NCBI GenBank assembly: GCA_937918905.1
Contig: CAKZSH010000118.1
Span: forward strand, 1 to 37,984
From: an uncultured Saprospiraceae bacterium
GTDB lineage: Bacteria; Bacteroidota; Bacteroidia; Chitinophagales; Saprospiraceae
Length of the DNA: 37,984 nucleotides
Direction of reading: 5' to 3'
Shown here: positions 15,336-25,293 of the stretch, one piece after another
Layout of the letters: the number at the start of each line of letters is the position of its first letter
Position numbering within the stretch: the stretch's first letter is position 1
Made by a program: the position numbers and the translations under genes
The notes under the pieces: generated by a model
Told to the model about the DNA's origin: nothing
Database searches by the model: none
The model's input: only the letters and a program-made list of their open reading frames with translations

Positions 15336-18317
15336 TTACAGTTTTTGTTTAACTTCAATAATTTCGTAACCTTCGATTATATCGCCAACTTTTATGTCAT
15401 TGTAATTTTTAATTGAGATACCGCATTCCATTCCTGCTTTCACTTCTTTTGCATCATCTTTAAATCGTTTCAAAGAAGTAATTTCACCTTTTTGTCCTTC
15501 TTTTACAGGGTAGATAACAATACCTTCTCGTATCAATCGAACATGTGAATTTCTCTTAATCAAACCTTCTTGAACATAACAACCTGCGATAGTACCTATT
15601 TTACTAATTTTAAATACTTCTCGAACTTCAACTTGAGCAGTAATTTTTTCTTCTTTTGTTGGTTCAAGCATTCCTTCTATCGCAGCCTTAATCTCTTCTA
15701 TCGCTTCATAAATAATGGAATACATCTTAATTTGAACCCCTTCTTTTTCTGCTAATTTTCTAGCACCACTTGATGGTCGAACTTGGAATCCAATAACGAT
15801 GGCATCCGATGCTGATGCTAATAATACATCCGATTCAATGATCTGCCCAACTGCTTTATGAATTACATTCACCTGAACAGATTCGATAGAAAGCTTAATT
15901 AAAGAGTCTGACAATGCCTCAATAGATCCATCCACATCACCTTTCACAATCAAGTTCAATTCTTTGAAACTTCCCAATGCCAAACGACGACCAATCTCAT
16001 CTAAACTAATTCGTTTACTAGCTCTATTCGCTTGTTCTCTATTAATTTGAGCACGGTTGGATGCAATCTGTCTAGCTTCTTGCTCTGACTCCATCACCTT
16101 GAATTTCTCACCTGCTTGTGGTGCTCCACTCAATCCTAAAATTAATACTGGATTGGATGGCCCTGCAATTTTAATTCTTTTTCCCCACTCATTAAACATC
16201 GCTTTGACTTTTCCTGAGTGCTCTCCTGAAACAACAGAATCACCAATTTTAAGTGTACCTGTTTGTACCAAAATTTTTGTTACGAAACCTTTACCCTTAT
16301 CTAATGAAGCCTCCACAACTGTACCTGAAGCAGCACGGTCTGGATTTGCTTTCAATTCTAATAATTCGGCTTCTAACAATATTTTTTCCAATAAAGCATC
16401 AATTCCTAAACCTTGCTTAGCTGAAATATCTTGAGACTGATATTTACCTCCCCAATCTTCTACTTGAAGATTCATCCCAGCTAATTCTCCTTTAATTCGT
16501 TCTGGATCAGCTCCATCTTTATCAATTTTATTGATTGCAAAAACCATAGGTACATTAGCTGCCTGAGCGTGACTAATTGCCTCCTTGGTTTGTGGCATGA
16601 TAGAATCATCCGCAGCAATAATGATAACTGCAATATCGGTAACTTTAGCACCACGCGCCCGCATCGCTGTAAAGGCTTCGTGACCTGGAGTATCAAGGAA
16701 AGTTATTTTTTTCTTCTCCTCTCCTACCTCCACTTCGTAAGCTCCAATATGCTGAGTAATTCCCCCTGCCTCGCCATCTGCAACTGCTTCACTTCGTACG
16801 TAATCTAATAAAGATGTTTTACCATGATCTACGTGCCCCATCACAGTTACGATTGGTGCTCTAGGAATTAAATCCGCAGGATCATCAATAATTTCTTCCT
16901 CTTCATCAATTTGTTCTTCAGCACTTATGAATTCTACTTCATGTTCAAATTCACCTGCTACTAATTCTATAATCTCTGCATCTAATCTCTGATTGATAGA
17001 AACAATTACCCCTAGATTCATACAAGTAGTTATTACTTGTGCAACAGGTACATCCATCAAACTAGCCAATTCAGAAACCGAAACAAATTCAGTCAATTGA
17101 AGTGCAGTCACTTCATTTGCCATGTCTCGCATCTCCTGATTCTCTCTTAACCGTTCTCTATTTCCTCTTCGAATTTTCTGACGTTTACGGCTCTTGCCTC
17201 CAAGGCGAGCCATAGTTTCTTTGATTTTTTCTTCAATTTCTTTTTTAGAAACTTCTTTTACATCATTTCGACGTCCTCGATTATTATTTGCATTCCGCCC
17301 TCGATTATTATTTGAATTTCTTCCTCGATTATCATTTCCTGGCCCACGATTGTTCCCACCTCGATTATTATTATTGTTGTTATTATTATTACCTTGATTA
17401 CCTCTATTATTTCCTCCTCCTACGGTACTGGCTGCAACTTTCTTTCTACGTCTTCTTCTACGTTGTTTATCCGCTTCTGATTTTTTCTCTCCTTCTTTCT
17501 GATCTGTTTTATTTCCAGGAGCAGGTTTACCTTTAGGTTTGGATTCTGGTTTCTTTTTCTTAGGTTTCTTTAATTTATCAGTATCTATTTTTCCAATAAT
17601 TTTTAAACCTTTAAGTGTTGGAGTTTCTGCCCGCATCATTTCATCACCCTTAGCTTTAGGAGCAGGTTCTACTTCTTTTTCACTAGGAGCTGGTTCTGCT
17701 TCAGGTTTAGCTTCTGTTGGAGTAGGAACAGGCTCTTTTTCAGGTTCAGGAACTTCGGCCTCTACTTTAGGTGCTTCTTTCACTTCTTCTTTAGGAGGCG
17801 TTTCAGTTACAATTGTAGGTGCTGGTTCTTCCTCTGTTTTTTCAACAACAGGAGTAGGAGTCTCAGCTACAACTTCCTCTACCTTAGGTTCTTCTTTTAC
17901 CTCTTTCTTTTTCTCAGGTTTTTTATCCAGATCAATCTTACCCTTAATCTTAAGACCAAGAGATGGTCTTTCAATCATATCTTCCTTTTTAGGAGAAGGT
18001 TTTACTTCTTCTACTATTTCAGGTTCGGGAACTGGTTCTGGTTCTTCGACTGGAGGAGGAGTGTCTACAACAACTGTTGCAGGTTTCACAGGCTCTTGTT
18101 CTTTGGTAGGTGGGCGAGTTCCAATTATTAATTGGTCAGCCTGCTCTTTAATAGCAATAGACTTTGAGAATTCCTTGAGCAACTCATTGTACATCTCATC
18201 GGAAATTTTAGCTGTAGGTTTGTTATCAATTTCAAAACCATTGTCGTTCAAGTAATCGACAATAGTAGTGGTTCCTACATTTAATTCCTTTGCTATCTTT
18301 ACTAAACGTTTTGCCAT
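15336..18317 (-). CDS. infB: Translation initiation factor IF-2
   Basis: The GTPase delivers initiator fMet-tRNA to the 30S subunit. The ATG at 18317 ([13 protein letters not shown]) is chosen over a TTG two codons upstream because it matches the usual IF2 N-terminus; it gives 993 residues. An IF2_N helical domain is followed by a long Pro/Glu/Lys/Val-rich linker. Next come an Asn/Gly/Arg-rich tract (about residues 300-355) and a second IF2_N-like region. The G domain begins near residue 490 with [15 protein letters not shown], then [23 protein letters not shown] and SAK (G1-G5). Domains II, III and IV follow in order, the last ending near the C-terminus. All catalytic motifs, including the switch-II His, are present. 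The order rimP-nusA-infB is standard. Confidence 0.98.
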   Translation of the reverse strand: MAKRLVKIAKELNVGTTTIVDYLNDNGFEIDNKPTAKISDEMYNELLKEFSKSIAIKEQADQLIIGTRPPTKEQEPVKPATVVVDTPPPVEEPEPVPEPEIVEEVKPSPKKEDMIERPSLGLKIKGKIDLDKKPEKKKEVKEEPKVEEVVAETPTPVVEKTEEEPAPTIVTETPPKEEVKEAPKVEAEVPEPEKEPVPTPTEAKPEAEPAPSEKEVEPAPKAKGDEMMRAETPTLKGLKIIGKIDTDKLKKPKKKKPESKPKGKPAPGNKTDQKEGEKKSEADKQRRRRRRKKVAASTVGGGNNRGNQGNNNNNNNNNRGGNNRGPGNDNRGRNSNNNRGRNANNNRGRRNDVKEVSKKEIEEKIKETMARLGGKSRKRQKIRRGNRERLRENQEMRDMANEVTALQLTEFVSVSELASLMDVPVAQVITTCMNLGVIVSINQRLDAEIIELVAGEFEHEVEFISAEEQIDEEEEIIDDPADLIPRAPIVTVMGHVDHGKTSLLDYVRSEAVADGEAGGITQHIGAYEVEVGEEKKKITFLDTPGHEAFTAMRARGAKVTDIAVIIIAADDSIMPQTKEAISHAQAANVPMVFAINKIDKDGADPERIKGELAGMNLQVEDWGGKYQSQDISAKQGLGIDALLEKILLEAELLELKANPDRAASGTVVEASLDKGKGFVTKILVQTGTLKIGDSVVSGEHSGKVKAMFNEWGKRIKIAGPSNPVLILGLSGAPQAGEKFKVMESEQEARQIASNRAQINREQANRASKRISLDEIGRRLALGSFKELNLIVKGDVDGSIEALSDSLIKLSIESVQVNVIHKAVGQIIESDVLLASASDAIVIGFQVRPSSGARKLAEKEGVQIKMYSIIYEAIEEIKAAIEGMLEPTKEEKITAQVEVREVFKISKIGTIAGCYVQEGLIKRNSHVRLIREGIVIYPVKEGQKGEITSLKRFKDDAKEVKAGMECGISIKNYNDIKVGDIIEGYEIIEVKQKL

Positions 18318-18615
18318 TCGCAATTTTTTCCTGAGTAAAATACTTAGAGAAATTTCACTAAGCGTTACTTTTGGCTTTAATTAAAAAAAAGATATACAAA
18401 AGCTCTCCCGACAAGTTATTTTCAGTTTACATGTTATCAATAGTTTTTATTGAAAAAATAAATAGAAATATCATCACTAAAGAGTTTTGTACATGAGTAT
18501 CTACAAAAGTAAATACAAAATAATTCAAAATCGAGCACAAAGGTACAGTAAAACTATTGATTATTCCGTACCTCAACCCATAAATAACCCCTAATTTTGC
18601 TTTGATTTAGGGAAA
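18318..18615 (-). promoter_or_regulatory. infB: infB leader with weak promoter candidate
   Basis: No gene is present. On the minus strand, TACCTTTG (18545-18538) matches a -7 element but lacks a TTG at the right distance, so a separate infB promoter is only possible. Nearer the gene, a near-palindrome CTTAGAGAAATTTCACTAAG (18347-18366) could form a small hairpin in the leader. Confidence 0.3.
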
Positions 18616-18655
18616 AACAGTTCTTTTTTTGAAAATTTTCAAAAAAAGAACTGTT
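18616..18655 (-). terminator. Intrinsic terminator after nusA
   Basis: A 40-base perfect palindrome with 20-bp arms (AACAGTTCTTTTTTTGAAAA and its complement), no spacer, begins 20 bases after the nusA stop. On the minus strand it is followed by a short T-run (GTTTTTCCC). It would separate rimP-nusA from infB at least in part, leaving infB dependent on read-through or its own promoter. Confidence 0.75.
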
Positions 18656-18675
18656 CCTATTTTTCATAAAAAAAT

Positions 18676-19917
18676 TTATTCTTGTTCGTCATCAAATTCT
18701 GATCGAAGGATTCCCACTACTTCATCAATCGTTTCTTCCTCTAAATCTGTCCGACGTAGTAATTCTTTTTTGCTCAAATTCAATACACTTCGAGCAGAAT
18801 CACATCCGATACTTTTAAACATATCAATTACCCACGCTTCTATCTCATCACTAAATTCATCTAAGTCAACATCGTCGATTTCCATTTCATCTGTATTTCT
18901 AAATACATCTATTTCGAAACCTGTAAGCCGACTTGCTAATTTAATGTTAGTTCCTCCTTTTCCAATCGCCAATGAAACTTGATCTGGATCAAGATAAACT
19001 GCCGCACGCATTTTTTCTTCATCCAAAGCAATACTACTTACTTTGGCAGGAGTCAATGCCCGTTGAATAAATAATTGATGATTATTGGTAAAATTAACAA
19101 TGTCAATATTTTCATTTTTCAACTCACGAACGATTCCATGAATTCTTGATCCTTTCATTCCTACACAAGCTCCTACTGGATCAATTCTATCATCGTAAGA
19201 TTCTACGGCTACTTTTGCACGTTCACCTGGCATTCTTACAATCTTTTTCACTACGATCAATCCATCTTCAATTTCTGGAACTTCTTGTTCTAACAGTTTT
19301 TCCAAAAAGATACTATCTGTTCTAGAGACAATTACAACGGGATTGTTATTTTTCATTTCTACTTTTCTAATCACCCCTCTTACCATGTCTCCTTTTCTGA
19401 AAAAATCTCCTTTGATCATTTCATTTCGAGGCATCACCAATTCTGTCCCTGTAGTATCATCCAAAATCAATAATTCTCTTTTTAGAATTTGGTGGACTTC
19501 CCCCATGATAATATCTCCTTGGCGTTCGATGTATTGTTTGTAAATTTCATCTTTCTCCAATTCCATGATTCTTGAAATCAACGTTTGTCGAGCAGCCATA
19601 ATTGCCCTTCGTCCAAAGTCTTTCAGAAACAATTGCTCATAACATTCCTCTCCAATTTCATAATCATCGTCGATAGATAATCCTTCAGAAATAGAGATCT
19701 GTGCACGATCATCAGTTACCTCTCCGTCAGGTACAATCTCTCGAACTCTCCATAATTCTAAATCTCCTTTTTCGGCATTTACAATCACATCAAAGTTCTC
19801 ATCTGAACCATATTTCTTTTTTATCAAAGTTCGGAATACATCTTCCAATACTCTTACCATTGTTGGCAAGTCAATACTTTTATTAGACTTGAACTCTGAG
19901 AAAATTTCAGCTAACAT
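18676..19917 (-). CDS. nusA: Transcription termination/antitermination factor NusA
   Basis: The 413-residue protein binds RNA polymerase and nascent RNA and modulates pausing, termination and antitermination. An N-terminal polymerase-binding domain (1-130) is followed by an S1 domain (about 135-200, with GEVHQI and VMPRNEM). Two KH domains come next, with motifs PVGACVGMKGSRI and VSLAIGKGGTNIKLA. A short acidic C-terminal region (to EFDDEQE) takes the place of the AR1/AR2 repeats of E. coli, normal for this phylum. Start ATG at 19917, 14 bases after rimP, so the two are surely one operon. The rimP leader carries a terminator-like hairpin, which is relevant because NusA often controls its own operon. 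Confidence 0.97.
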   Translation of the reverse strand: MLAEIFSEFKSNKSIDLPTMVRVLEDVFRTLIKKKYGSDENFDVIVNAEKGDLELWRVREIVPDGEVTDDRAQISISEGLSIDDDYEIGEECYEQLFLKDFGRRAIMAARQTLISRIMELEKDEIYKQYIERQGDIIMGEVHQILKRELLILDDTTGTELVMPRNEMIKGDFFRKGDMVRGVIRKVEMKNNNPVVIVSRTDSIFLEKLLEQEVPEIEDGLIVVKKIVRMPGERAKVAVESYDDRIDPVGACVGMKGSRIHGIVRELKNENIDIVNFTNNHQLFIQRALTPAKVSSIALDEEKMRAAVYLDPDQVSLAIGKGGTNIKLASRLTGFEIDVFRNTDEMEIDDVDLDEFSDEIEAWVIDMFKSIGCDSARSVLNLSKKELLRRTDLEEETIDEVVGILRSEFDDEQE

Positions 19918-19931
19918 ATTTATTCCTTATT

Positions 19932-20411
19932 TTATTTTTTTGAAAATGAAAATTTAATTATTGCTCTATTTATATTTTCAAAAGCTATTGCTTTTTGAAC
20001 AATTTCAGTCCTCTTTTTTTTGCCTTCTTTGATTCTAACTTTGTACTCCAAAACAATTTCCTCTTCTTTTACTTCTATCAAAGTTCCCGATACCTTTTCG
20101 TCTTCCTTTGTAAGCACCTCCATTCTACGACCAATATTTTTTTTGTATTGCCTTGGAAATTTTAAAGGTCGATCAATACCTGGAGAAGACACTTCTAAAA
20201 TATATTTTTCTCCCAACCAATTATTCTCATCAATGTGTTCTTCTAAGTATCTACTGATCTTTCTACAATTTGTAAAATCAATGTTAGAATCACTATCTAT
20301 AAAAACTTGAAGTTTTTTATTATTCTGCATCACTTCAATGATGAAGAAATCTGCATACTCCTCTTCTTCAAATTTTTCTAATAATAATTTTTCTATTTTT
20401 CGTTCTACCAC
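19932..20411 (-). CDS. rimP: Ribosome maturation factor RimP
   Basis: The 159-residue protein starts at a GTG at 20411. It has the two-domain RimP layout: an N-terminal alpha/beta domain with FIDSDSNIDFTNCRKISRYLE, the conserved YILEVSSPGIDRPL segment near residue 67-80, and a C-terminal small beta-barrel. RimP assists late maturation of the 30S subunit. It is the first gene of rimP-nusA. A clear promoter lies at 20535-20565, and the leader of about 118 bases contains two hairpins. Length is normal; nothing suggests damage. Confidence 0.95.
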   Translation of the reverse strand: MVERKIEKLLLEKFEEEEYADFFIIEVMQNNKKLQVFIDSDSNIDFTNCRKISRYLEEHIDENNWLGEKYILEVSSPGIDRPLKFPRQYKKNIGRRMEVLTKEDEKVSGTLIEVKEEEIVLEYKVRIKEGKKKRTEIVQKAIAFENINRAIIKFSFSKK

Positions 20412-20416
20412 TGTTT

Positions 20417-20457
20417 CTTTTTTTTGAAAGCCTGTTAAATATTTTTTTCAAAAAAAG
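20417..20457 (-). repeat. AT-rich hairpin at the rimP start region
   Basis: CTTTTTTTTGAAA (20417-20429) pairs with TTTCAAAAAAAG (20446-20457) with one bulged base. It lies just before the rimP GTG codon in the leader RNA and could hide the ribosome entry region. The stem is almost entirely A-T, so its stability is modest. Confidence 0.45.
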
Positions 20458-20486
20458 ACTCACAATTTGATTTATGGCAAATAAAA

Positions 20487-20508
20487 AGAGGGAACTTTTG
20501 TTCCCTCT
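20487..20508 (-). terminator. Terminator-like hairpin in the rimP-nusA leader (possible attenuator)
   Basis: AGAGGGAAC and GTTCCCTCT form a perfect 9-bp stem around a 4-base loop, followed on the minus strand by TTTTTATTTG. It lies about 21-42 bases after the predicted transcription start and about 75 bases before the rimP start. No other minus-strand gene lies between it and the promoter, so it is a leader element. Premature termination modulated by NusA is a reasonable guess. Confidence 0.65.
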
Positions 20509-20534
20509 CCCTAAAATCTTTAATTGAATTGATG

Positions 20535-20565
20535 CAAATATAGTAGTTTTTATTCTACTGTGCAA
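20535..20565 (-). promoter_or_regulatory. Promoter of the rimP-nusA operon
   Basis: On the minus strand, TTG (20565-20563), 20 bases, then TATATTTG (20542-20535): a full match to the Bacteroidota promoter pattern. Predicted start near 20529. Confidence 0.75.
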
Positions 20566-20758
20566 CAGTTCTTTTTTATAATCAAAATTTATATTCAGAG
20601 AGTTTTCGATTTTTGATTTATTGCAAACTCACTAAACCCAACTCACCTTAACACATATATACTTATACACCTAAACACAAGAGGTTTAGTTTTCGTGCGT
20701 TTGCCCTATTTTTGATTTTGATTTTGATTTTTTTCGTAGTATTGTCAAAAAATAAAAA
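20566..20758 (+). promoter_or_regulatory. Upstream region of the phosphorylase gene
   Basis: TATTTTTG (20707-20714) fits a -7 element, with TTTAG rather than TTG about 20 bases upstream, giving a leader of roughly 40 bases. It sits in a GATTTT word repeat (20711-20732) related to the hairpin arms at 26701-26797. The stretch 20650-20680 resembles an arm of the hairpin at 27872-27990, sharing ACTTATACACC. Confidence 0.45.
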
Positions 20759-21577
20759 ATGCTATACGATCAAATTCAAGAAGCTGTTTCTTTTATAAAT
20801 AATCAAACTGATTTTAATCCTGAATATGGAATCATCCTAGGAACAGGTTTGGGACAATTGACTGATGAAATTGAAGTAGTCAAAGAAATTTCTTATTCAG
20901 CAATTCCTCATTTTCCAATATCAACCGTCCAAAGCCATAAGAGCAAATTGATTTTTGGAAAATTGGCTGGAAAAAATATTGTAGCTATGGCAGGTCGATT
21001 TCATTTTTATGAAGGCTATTCAATGCAACAAGTTACCTTCCCCGTTCGTGTTTTAAAATTTTTAAACATAAAAAAACTCATCATTTCAAATGTTTCAGGT
21101 AGTACAAATGCAGACATCAATGCAGGTGATATTGTTTTTATAAAAGATCATATTAACCTTCAACCTGAGAATCCACTTCGAGGTGAAAATGATGAAAGAC
21201 TCGGCCCTCGCTTTCCTGATATGCTTAAAACTTATGACAGCACTTTAAATGCTAAAGCATTAGAGATTGCTCATCAAAATAATATTACTGCTCATGAAGG
21301 TGTCTATGTGGCATTACAAGGGCCCAATTTAGAGACGCCTGCTGAGTATGGTTTTTTAAATCGAATCGGTGGAGACCTAGTTGGAATGTCAACTGTGCCC
21401 GAAGTAATTGTAGCACGACATATGGGATTACCCGTTTTTGTTTTATCCGTAGTTTCTAACAAATGTTTTCCAATTGAAGAAATTACAGAAACTACTGTTG
21501 AAGAAGTAATCAAACTGGCCAATGAAGTTCAACCAAAAATGAGTTTAATTGTAAAAGGAATGTTAGGGAAATTCTAG
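20759..21577 (+). CDS. Purine nucleoside phosphorylase (trimeric type)
   Basis: The 272-residue enzyme splits purine nucleosides with phosphate to the free base and (deoxy)ribose-1-phosphate, for purine salvage. The phosphate-binding loop GTGLGQL is near residue 29-35. GRFHFYEGY (about 81-89) is the nucleoside-site segment of the family. NVSGSTN is near 115, and ALQGPNLETPAEYGFL with GMSTVPEVIVARH follows near 180-220. Late on, SVVSNK occupies the place of the base-binding Asn of mammalian-type PNP. These features place it with the trimeric PNP group I proteins. Length is normal. It stands alone and converges on the TonB receptor gene with only 27 bases between stops and no strong hairpin. 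Confidence 0.95.
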   Translation: MLYDQIQEAVSFINNQTDFNPEYGIILGTGLGQLTDEIEVVKEISYSAIPHFPISTVQSHKSKLIFGKLAGKNIVAMAGRFHFYEGYSMQQVTFPVRVLKFLNIKKLIISNVSGSTNADINAGDIVFIKDHINLQPENPLRGENDERLGPRFPDMLKTYDSTLNAKALEIAHQNNITAHEGVYVALQGPNLETPAEYGFLNRIGGDLVGMSTVPEVIVARHMGLPVFVLSVVSNKCFPIEEITETTVEEVIKLANEVQPKMSLIVKGMLGKF

Positions 21578-21604
21578 AGGATTGGGAGTTTGTCTAATTG
21601 ATAG

Positions 21605-24130
21605 TTAAAAAGCTCCTCGAAGAGAAACAATAAAATTACGCCCCGCAGCACTTACTCCTGAAGCAAATGGTAAATAATGCGTATCTAAAATATTTTCTAC
21701 TGCAAAATTTACAACCAATCGTTCACTAAGTTTATAAGAAGAGTAAAAATTATAAGTCGTCCAACCTAAAGTTCCTACGCCTGGAATTGCCTCATCTTCA
21801 TTATCCGCAGAACCCGCAGGGCCATACTCACTTAAAGGTTTTGCAGCATTATATCTTACAACTCCTTCTAGTTTAAGTTTTTCTGTTTCGAAAGTTAAAC
21901 TCGTTCTTCCATACATTGGTGGAATGTGTGCCAAGGGTTGTTCTAATGTATCTAGGATACTTCTTCCTTTGACAAAATTAAGACTAGATGCAAGTTGAAA
22001 ATTTTTATTAAAATCAAAAACGACATTTCCAGAAAAGCCCGCAATGTATGCACTATTCGCATTAATATTTTTTTGCACAGCTTTAAAGGAGTCTTCTGCC
22101 CAAAGGGTAGAGTCACCCATAAAGGTGGCATTCTGCCGAATAATAGCATTTTTTAAATGAGTATAAAAACCAGTCATACTTATTTTATACATTCCATCCT
22201 CTTTTGTTTTTCCTATTTTTTTACCTAAGGTAATTTCACCATTCAATGCTCGCTCAGGAGTTAGCTCTGTATTGGGCACTAAGATATCTCCATTTTTTAC
22301 TCTAATTTTTGCAAAGTCATCAATGTTTGGTGAACGGAATGCGGACGCACCAAGCACATGCATTTGCCATCCATTTTTAGAATTAAAAGTCAACCCCGTT
22401 GCCCATGTCAAATCATTGTTACGAGTTGTAATTCCTTGGTTGACAAATTCTTCAGGCCAATCAATCAAATCATCCTCTTTGTATTGAGCAAATAATTCTA
22501 CCATCGAGTACCTTAAACCCGCAGTAAAATTAATAGTAGAATCTCGATTTCTCCATCTGTAATTGAGGTATGCTCCTCCTGTGGTCATAGAACTATTATC
22601 ACTTGGATAACGCGTATATTCTTTGTTATTAATTGCACCAGTTCTAACATTGATATTTCCTGCGGTAGAAAAAACTTTGTTATGAGCAACATCAACGCCA
22701 TAGGATATCAAGTTTCGATTATTTTCATCTAAACCTTTTTCCAAATCAGTTGTAAATGAAAACACATGAACATCTTCTTTATTAAAGGTACGATGACTAC
22801 TATAATATCTTCTCTTAAGTCGATCCTCATCAATTCGCTGATAAGCAGCTATCATTGTTGCCTTATCATATAAACCTCTTGGCTTTAAAATCTTAGTTTT
22901 AAAAGAAGCTAAAAAACGATTTTGAGGCCCATAATACCACTCTGACCATTTTAGGTCTTTAGCTTCGGTTAAAGTATCATTAAGCATATCATATCTAGGA
23001 ACATCACTTGAAGTGGAATATTGTACATTGAATATAAAATACAATTCTTCGGAGGGTTGGTATTTTATTTTTTGTAAAAAATCTAATTGGCTGTAGGCAG
23101 TTCCTCTTTGAACATTAGGATCGCTATTTTGAATTCGTTGATCCACATCCTCTAAACGAGAAATATAAAAATATCTTTTTCCTAATTCTGGATATTCTGA
23201 CGGACGGTTAGCCCCAGCTCTGAGGTCTTCATAATCGGCATAAGTGAAGCTTGTCACCGATCCCCAATTTTGCGTAGCATAATCAAAATCTAAGTGAATA
23301 GATTTTTCCATATTGGCAGAAGCAAACCGAGTACTTGCATTTGTTTTGAGTTCGTAATCTTTGTCGTAATTGAATAAAACTTTCGGATCACGCGTACGGA
23401 AATGCACTACCCCGCCCAATGCATCACTTCCATAAACCAAAGAACCTGGTCCATAAATTACTTCCGCTTGTTCTAATACTGAATTATCAATCGTGATAGA
23501 ATTTTGAATATGTCCTTCTCGATAGATGGCATTATTCATTCGAACACCGTCAACCACCAATAAAACTTTATTGGCTTCAAATCCTCGAATGACTGGACTT
23601 CCTCCCCCCATTTGAGATTTTTGAATATAGACTGCAGCTTCATTTCCCAAAACATCAGCTGAGGTTTGAGAATTTGAAAATGCAATCTTGTCTTTGGAAA
23701 TTCTTTCGGTGATATATGGAATTTCATCTTCAGCAATATCTTGTCTTCCTAGAATTACAACTTCACCTAAAACGTTACTCGCCTCAACCATTCTAATTGT
23801 TCCTTTCAACTTTAGAATTTTGTAAAAAGGATATTTAATCGATTCATAACCTATATATGAAAAATTAACTTCCTCATGATGTTGAATTCTTTCCAAAGTG
23901 ATATTTCCATCAATATCAGTTGAACCCGTAAATTCCATATCATCCGTAAATACATTTACACCGATCAATGGTTCTCCTGTTTTGTTATCAATTACAGTTA
24001 ATTTAAATGATGTGAATTTGGAAAATGCTTGGACAGGTTGGGTAACCCCAATTAGGAAGAAAAACAAAACCCATATAAATTCATAAGAATGGGTGGTTTT
24101 GGTAGGATATTTAGAAAGTGATTTTTCCAC
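21605..24130 (-). CDS. TonB-dependent outer membrane receptor
   Basis: The 841-residue outer membrane protein has an N-terminal hydrophobic signal (about 16-36). A carboxypeptidase-regulatory-like domain follows (about 43-110, DNKTGEPLIGVNVFTDDMEF). The plug domain is about 130-250, with MGGGSPVIRGFEANKVLLV, DGVRMNN and VIYGPGSLVYGSDALGGVV, which are classic plug motifs of TonB receptors of the heme/siderophore/vitamin type. A 22-stranded beta barrel fills the rest, ending in an aromatic-rich strand (FIVSLRGAF). Substrate unknown: no heme-specific FRAP/NPNL signature was found. It follows the sensor kinase with an 8-base gap, so the two are co-transcribed. Confidence 0.93.
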   Translation of the reverse strand: MEKSLSKYPTKTTHSYEFIWVLFFFLIGVTQPVQAFSKFTSFKLTVIDNKTGEPLIGVNVFTDDMEFTGSTDIDGNITLERIQHHEEVNFSYIGYESIKYPFYKILKLKGTIRMVEASNVLGEVVILGRQDIAEDEIPYITERISKDKIAFSNSQTSADVLGNEAAVYIQKSQMGGGSPVIRGFEANKVLLVVDGVRMNNAIYREGHIQNSITIDNSVLEQAEVIYGPGSLVYGSDALGGVVHFRTRDPKVLFNYDKDYELKTNASTRFASANMEKSIHLDFDYATQNWGSVTSFTYADYEDLRAGANRPSEYPELGKRYFYISRLEDVDQRIQNSDPNVQRGTAYSQLDFLQKIKYQPSEELYFIFNVQYSTSSDVPRYDMLNDTLTEAKDLKWSEWYYGPQNRFLASFKTKILKPRGLYDKATMIAAYQRIDEDRLKRRYYSSHRTFNKEDVHVFSFTTDLEKGLDENNRNLISYGVDVAHNKVFSTAGNINVRTGAINNKEYTRYPSDNSSMTTGGAYLNYRWRNRDSTINFTAGLRYSMVELFAQYKEDDLIDWPEEFVNQGITTRNNDLTWATGLTFNSKNGWQMHVLGASAFRSPNIDDFAKIRVKNGDILVPNTELTPERALNGEITLGKKIGKTKEDGMYKISMTGFYTHLKNAIIRQNATFMGDSTLWAEDSFKAVQKNINANSAYIAGFSGNVVFDFNKNFQLASSLNFVKGRSILDTLEQPLAHIPPMYGRTSLTFETEKLKLEGVVRYNAAKPLSEYGPAGSADNEDEAIPGVGTLGWTTYNFYSSYKLSERLVVNFAVENILDTHYLPFASGVSAAGRNFIVSLRGAF

Positions 24131-24138
24131 TAGTGTGT

Positions 24139-25293
24139 TTAACTTTTAGGCAGTTTTATGCCAAATGTAGTTCCCTCGTTTAATTGAGAAGATTTTACAA
24201 AAATCTTGCCAGAGTGGTAGCTTTCAATGATACGTTTAGCCAATGAAAGCCCTAGTCCCCAGCCTCTTTTTTTAGTGGAATAACCTGGTTGAAAAACAGT
24301 TTTTAATTTATTAGATGGAATACCTTTTCCCGTATCAGAAATTTCAATATTTATAAAATCCTTATCATCAGATACTTTGGCAGAAATCTCTCCTTTTCCA
24401 TCCATTGCATCTAGTGCATTTCGCAATAAATTTTCGATGACCCAATTGAATAATGGAGCATTCATTTGAGCAAAAAGAGGTGTTTTTTTTGTGCCTGGAA
24501 AATCAAAAGAAACTTTGCGTGGAGCACGACGTTCCATGTAGTTTCTCATATTTTCGAGTTCTTCATAGATATTCGTCTTCTTTAATTCAGGTACTGCTCC
24601 AATCTTGGAAAAACGATCGGCAATCAAATTTAACCTCATCACATCTTTATTGAGTTCATCTAAAACTTCAGCAGTTTCTTCATTCCCTTCATGTAGAAAT
24701 CGAAGGTGTTCAATCCATGCTACAATTGCAGTAATTGGAGTTCCCAATTGATGCGCTGTTTCTTTTGCCATACCTACCCAAACTTGATTTTGCTCTGACT
24801 TTCGGGCTGTGCTAAAACTAAAATACCCAAAAGCGATAAATGCTGCAATCAATCCGAGTTGGACAAAAGGAAAATAAGTGAGCATTTTAAGCGTTGTGGA
24901 ATCTTCGTAATAAACTAGATTATTTTCTCCTGCTGGAATAGGTTCATATCCTTCTTGTTCTATTCTATCAAGTTGTTTTTGCAAATAAGCCTTATCTTCT
25001 TCTTTGTCCTTTCCATAATTTAATCCCATTTGAATATCTCCTGTATCCTCAACTAAAATTAATGGTATTGTGGTATTAGCTTCTGTTATTTTTAAGTGTA
25101 AAGTCAAATCTCCAGTATAAGTAACATCATTCATATTATCTATCGCTATTATCCATTGTTCTACTTTTTTACGTTCCTCTTCTTTTAATTGATTAGCCAC
25201 GGATGTAGTGTAAATCAAAGATGCCGACAAAATAAGTATTGCCATCACAATCAAATAAATTTTCCAATTTGATTTTTCTTGATAAATATCCAT
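24139..25293 (-). CDS. Membrane sensor histidine kinase
   Basis: The 384-residue protein has membrane helices at about 11-32 and 140-160, bounding a periplasmic sensor region of about 105 residues. The cytosolic part has a HisKA-like helix with phospho-acceptor His181 in AKETAHQLGTP, the form common in Bacteroidota kinases. A HATPase domain follows: N-box NLLRNALDAMDG, G1 DTGKGIP and G2 GWGLGLSLAKRI. The C-terminus is KLPKS. No response regulator lies next to it, so its partner is elsewhere. Its fusion to the TonB receptor operon suggests control of, or response to, uptake of the receptor substrate, but that is inference. No convincing promoter was seen in 25294-25569. Confidence 0.93.
   Translation of the reverse strand: MDIYQEKSNWKIYLIVMAILILSASLIYTTSVANQLKEEERKKVEQWIIAIDNMNDVTYTGDLTLHLKITEANTTIPLILVEDTGDIQMGLNYGKDKEEDKAYLQKQLDRIEQEGYEPIPAGENNLVYYEDSTTLKMLTYFPFVQLGLIAAFIAFGYFSFSTARKSEQNQVWVGMAKETAHQLGTPITAIVAWIEHLRFLHEGNEETAEVLDELNKDVMRLNLIADRFSKIGAVPELKKTNIYEELENMRNYMERRAPRKVSFDFPGTKKTPLFAQMNAPLFNWVIENLLRNALDAMDGKGEISAKVSDDKDFINIEISDTGKGIPSNKLKTVFQPGYSTKKRGWGLGLSLAKRIIESYHSGKIFVKSSQLNEGTTFGIKLPKS

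Noticed and set aside
17539-18255. A 238-codon plus-strand ORF rich in Ser, Gly and Thr
   Set aside because: It is the mirror of the Pro/Glu/Lys-rich linker of IF-2 and arises from that composition.
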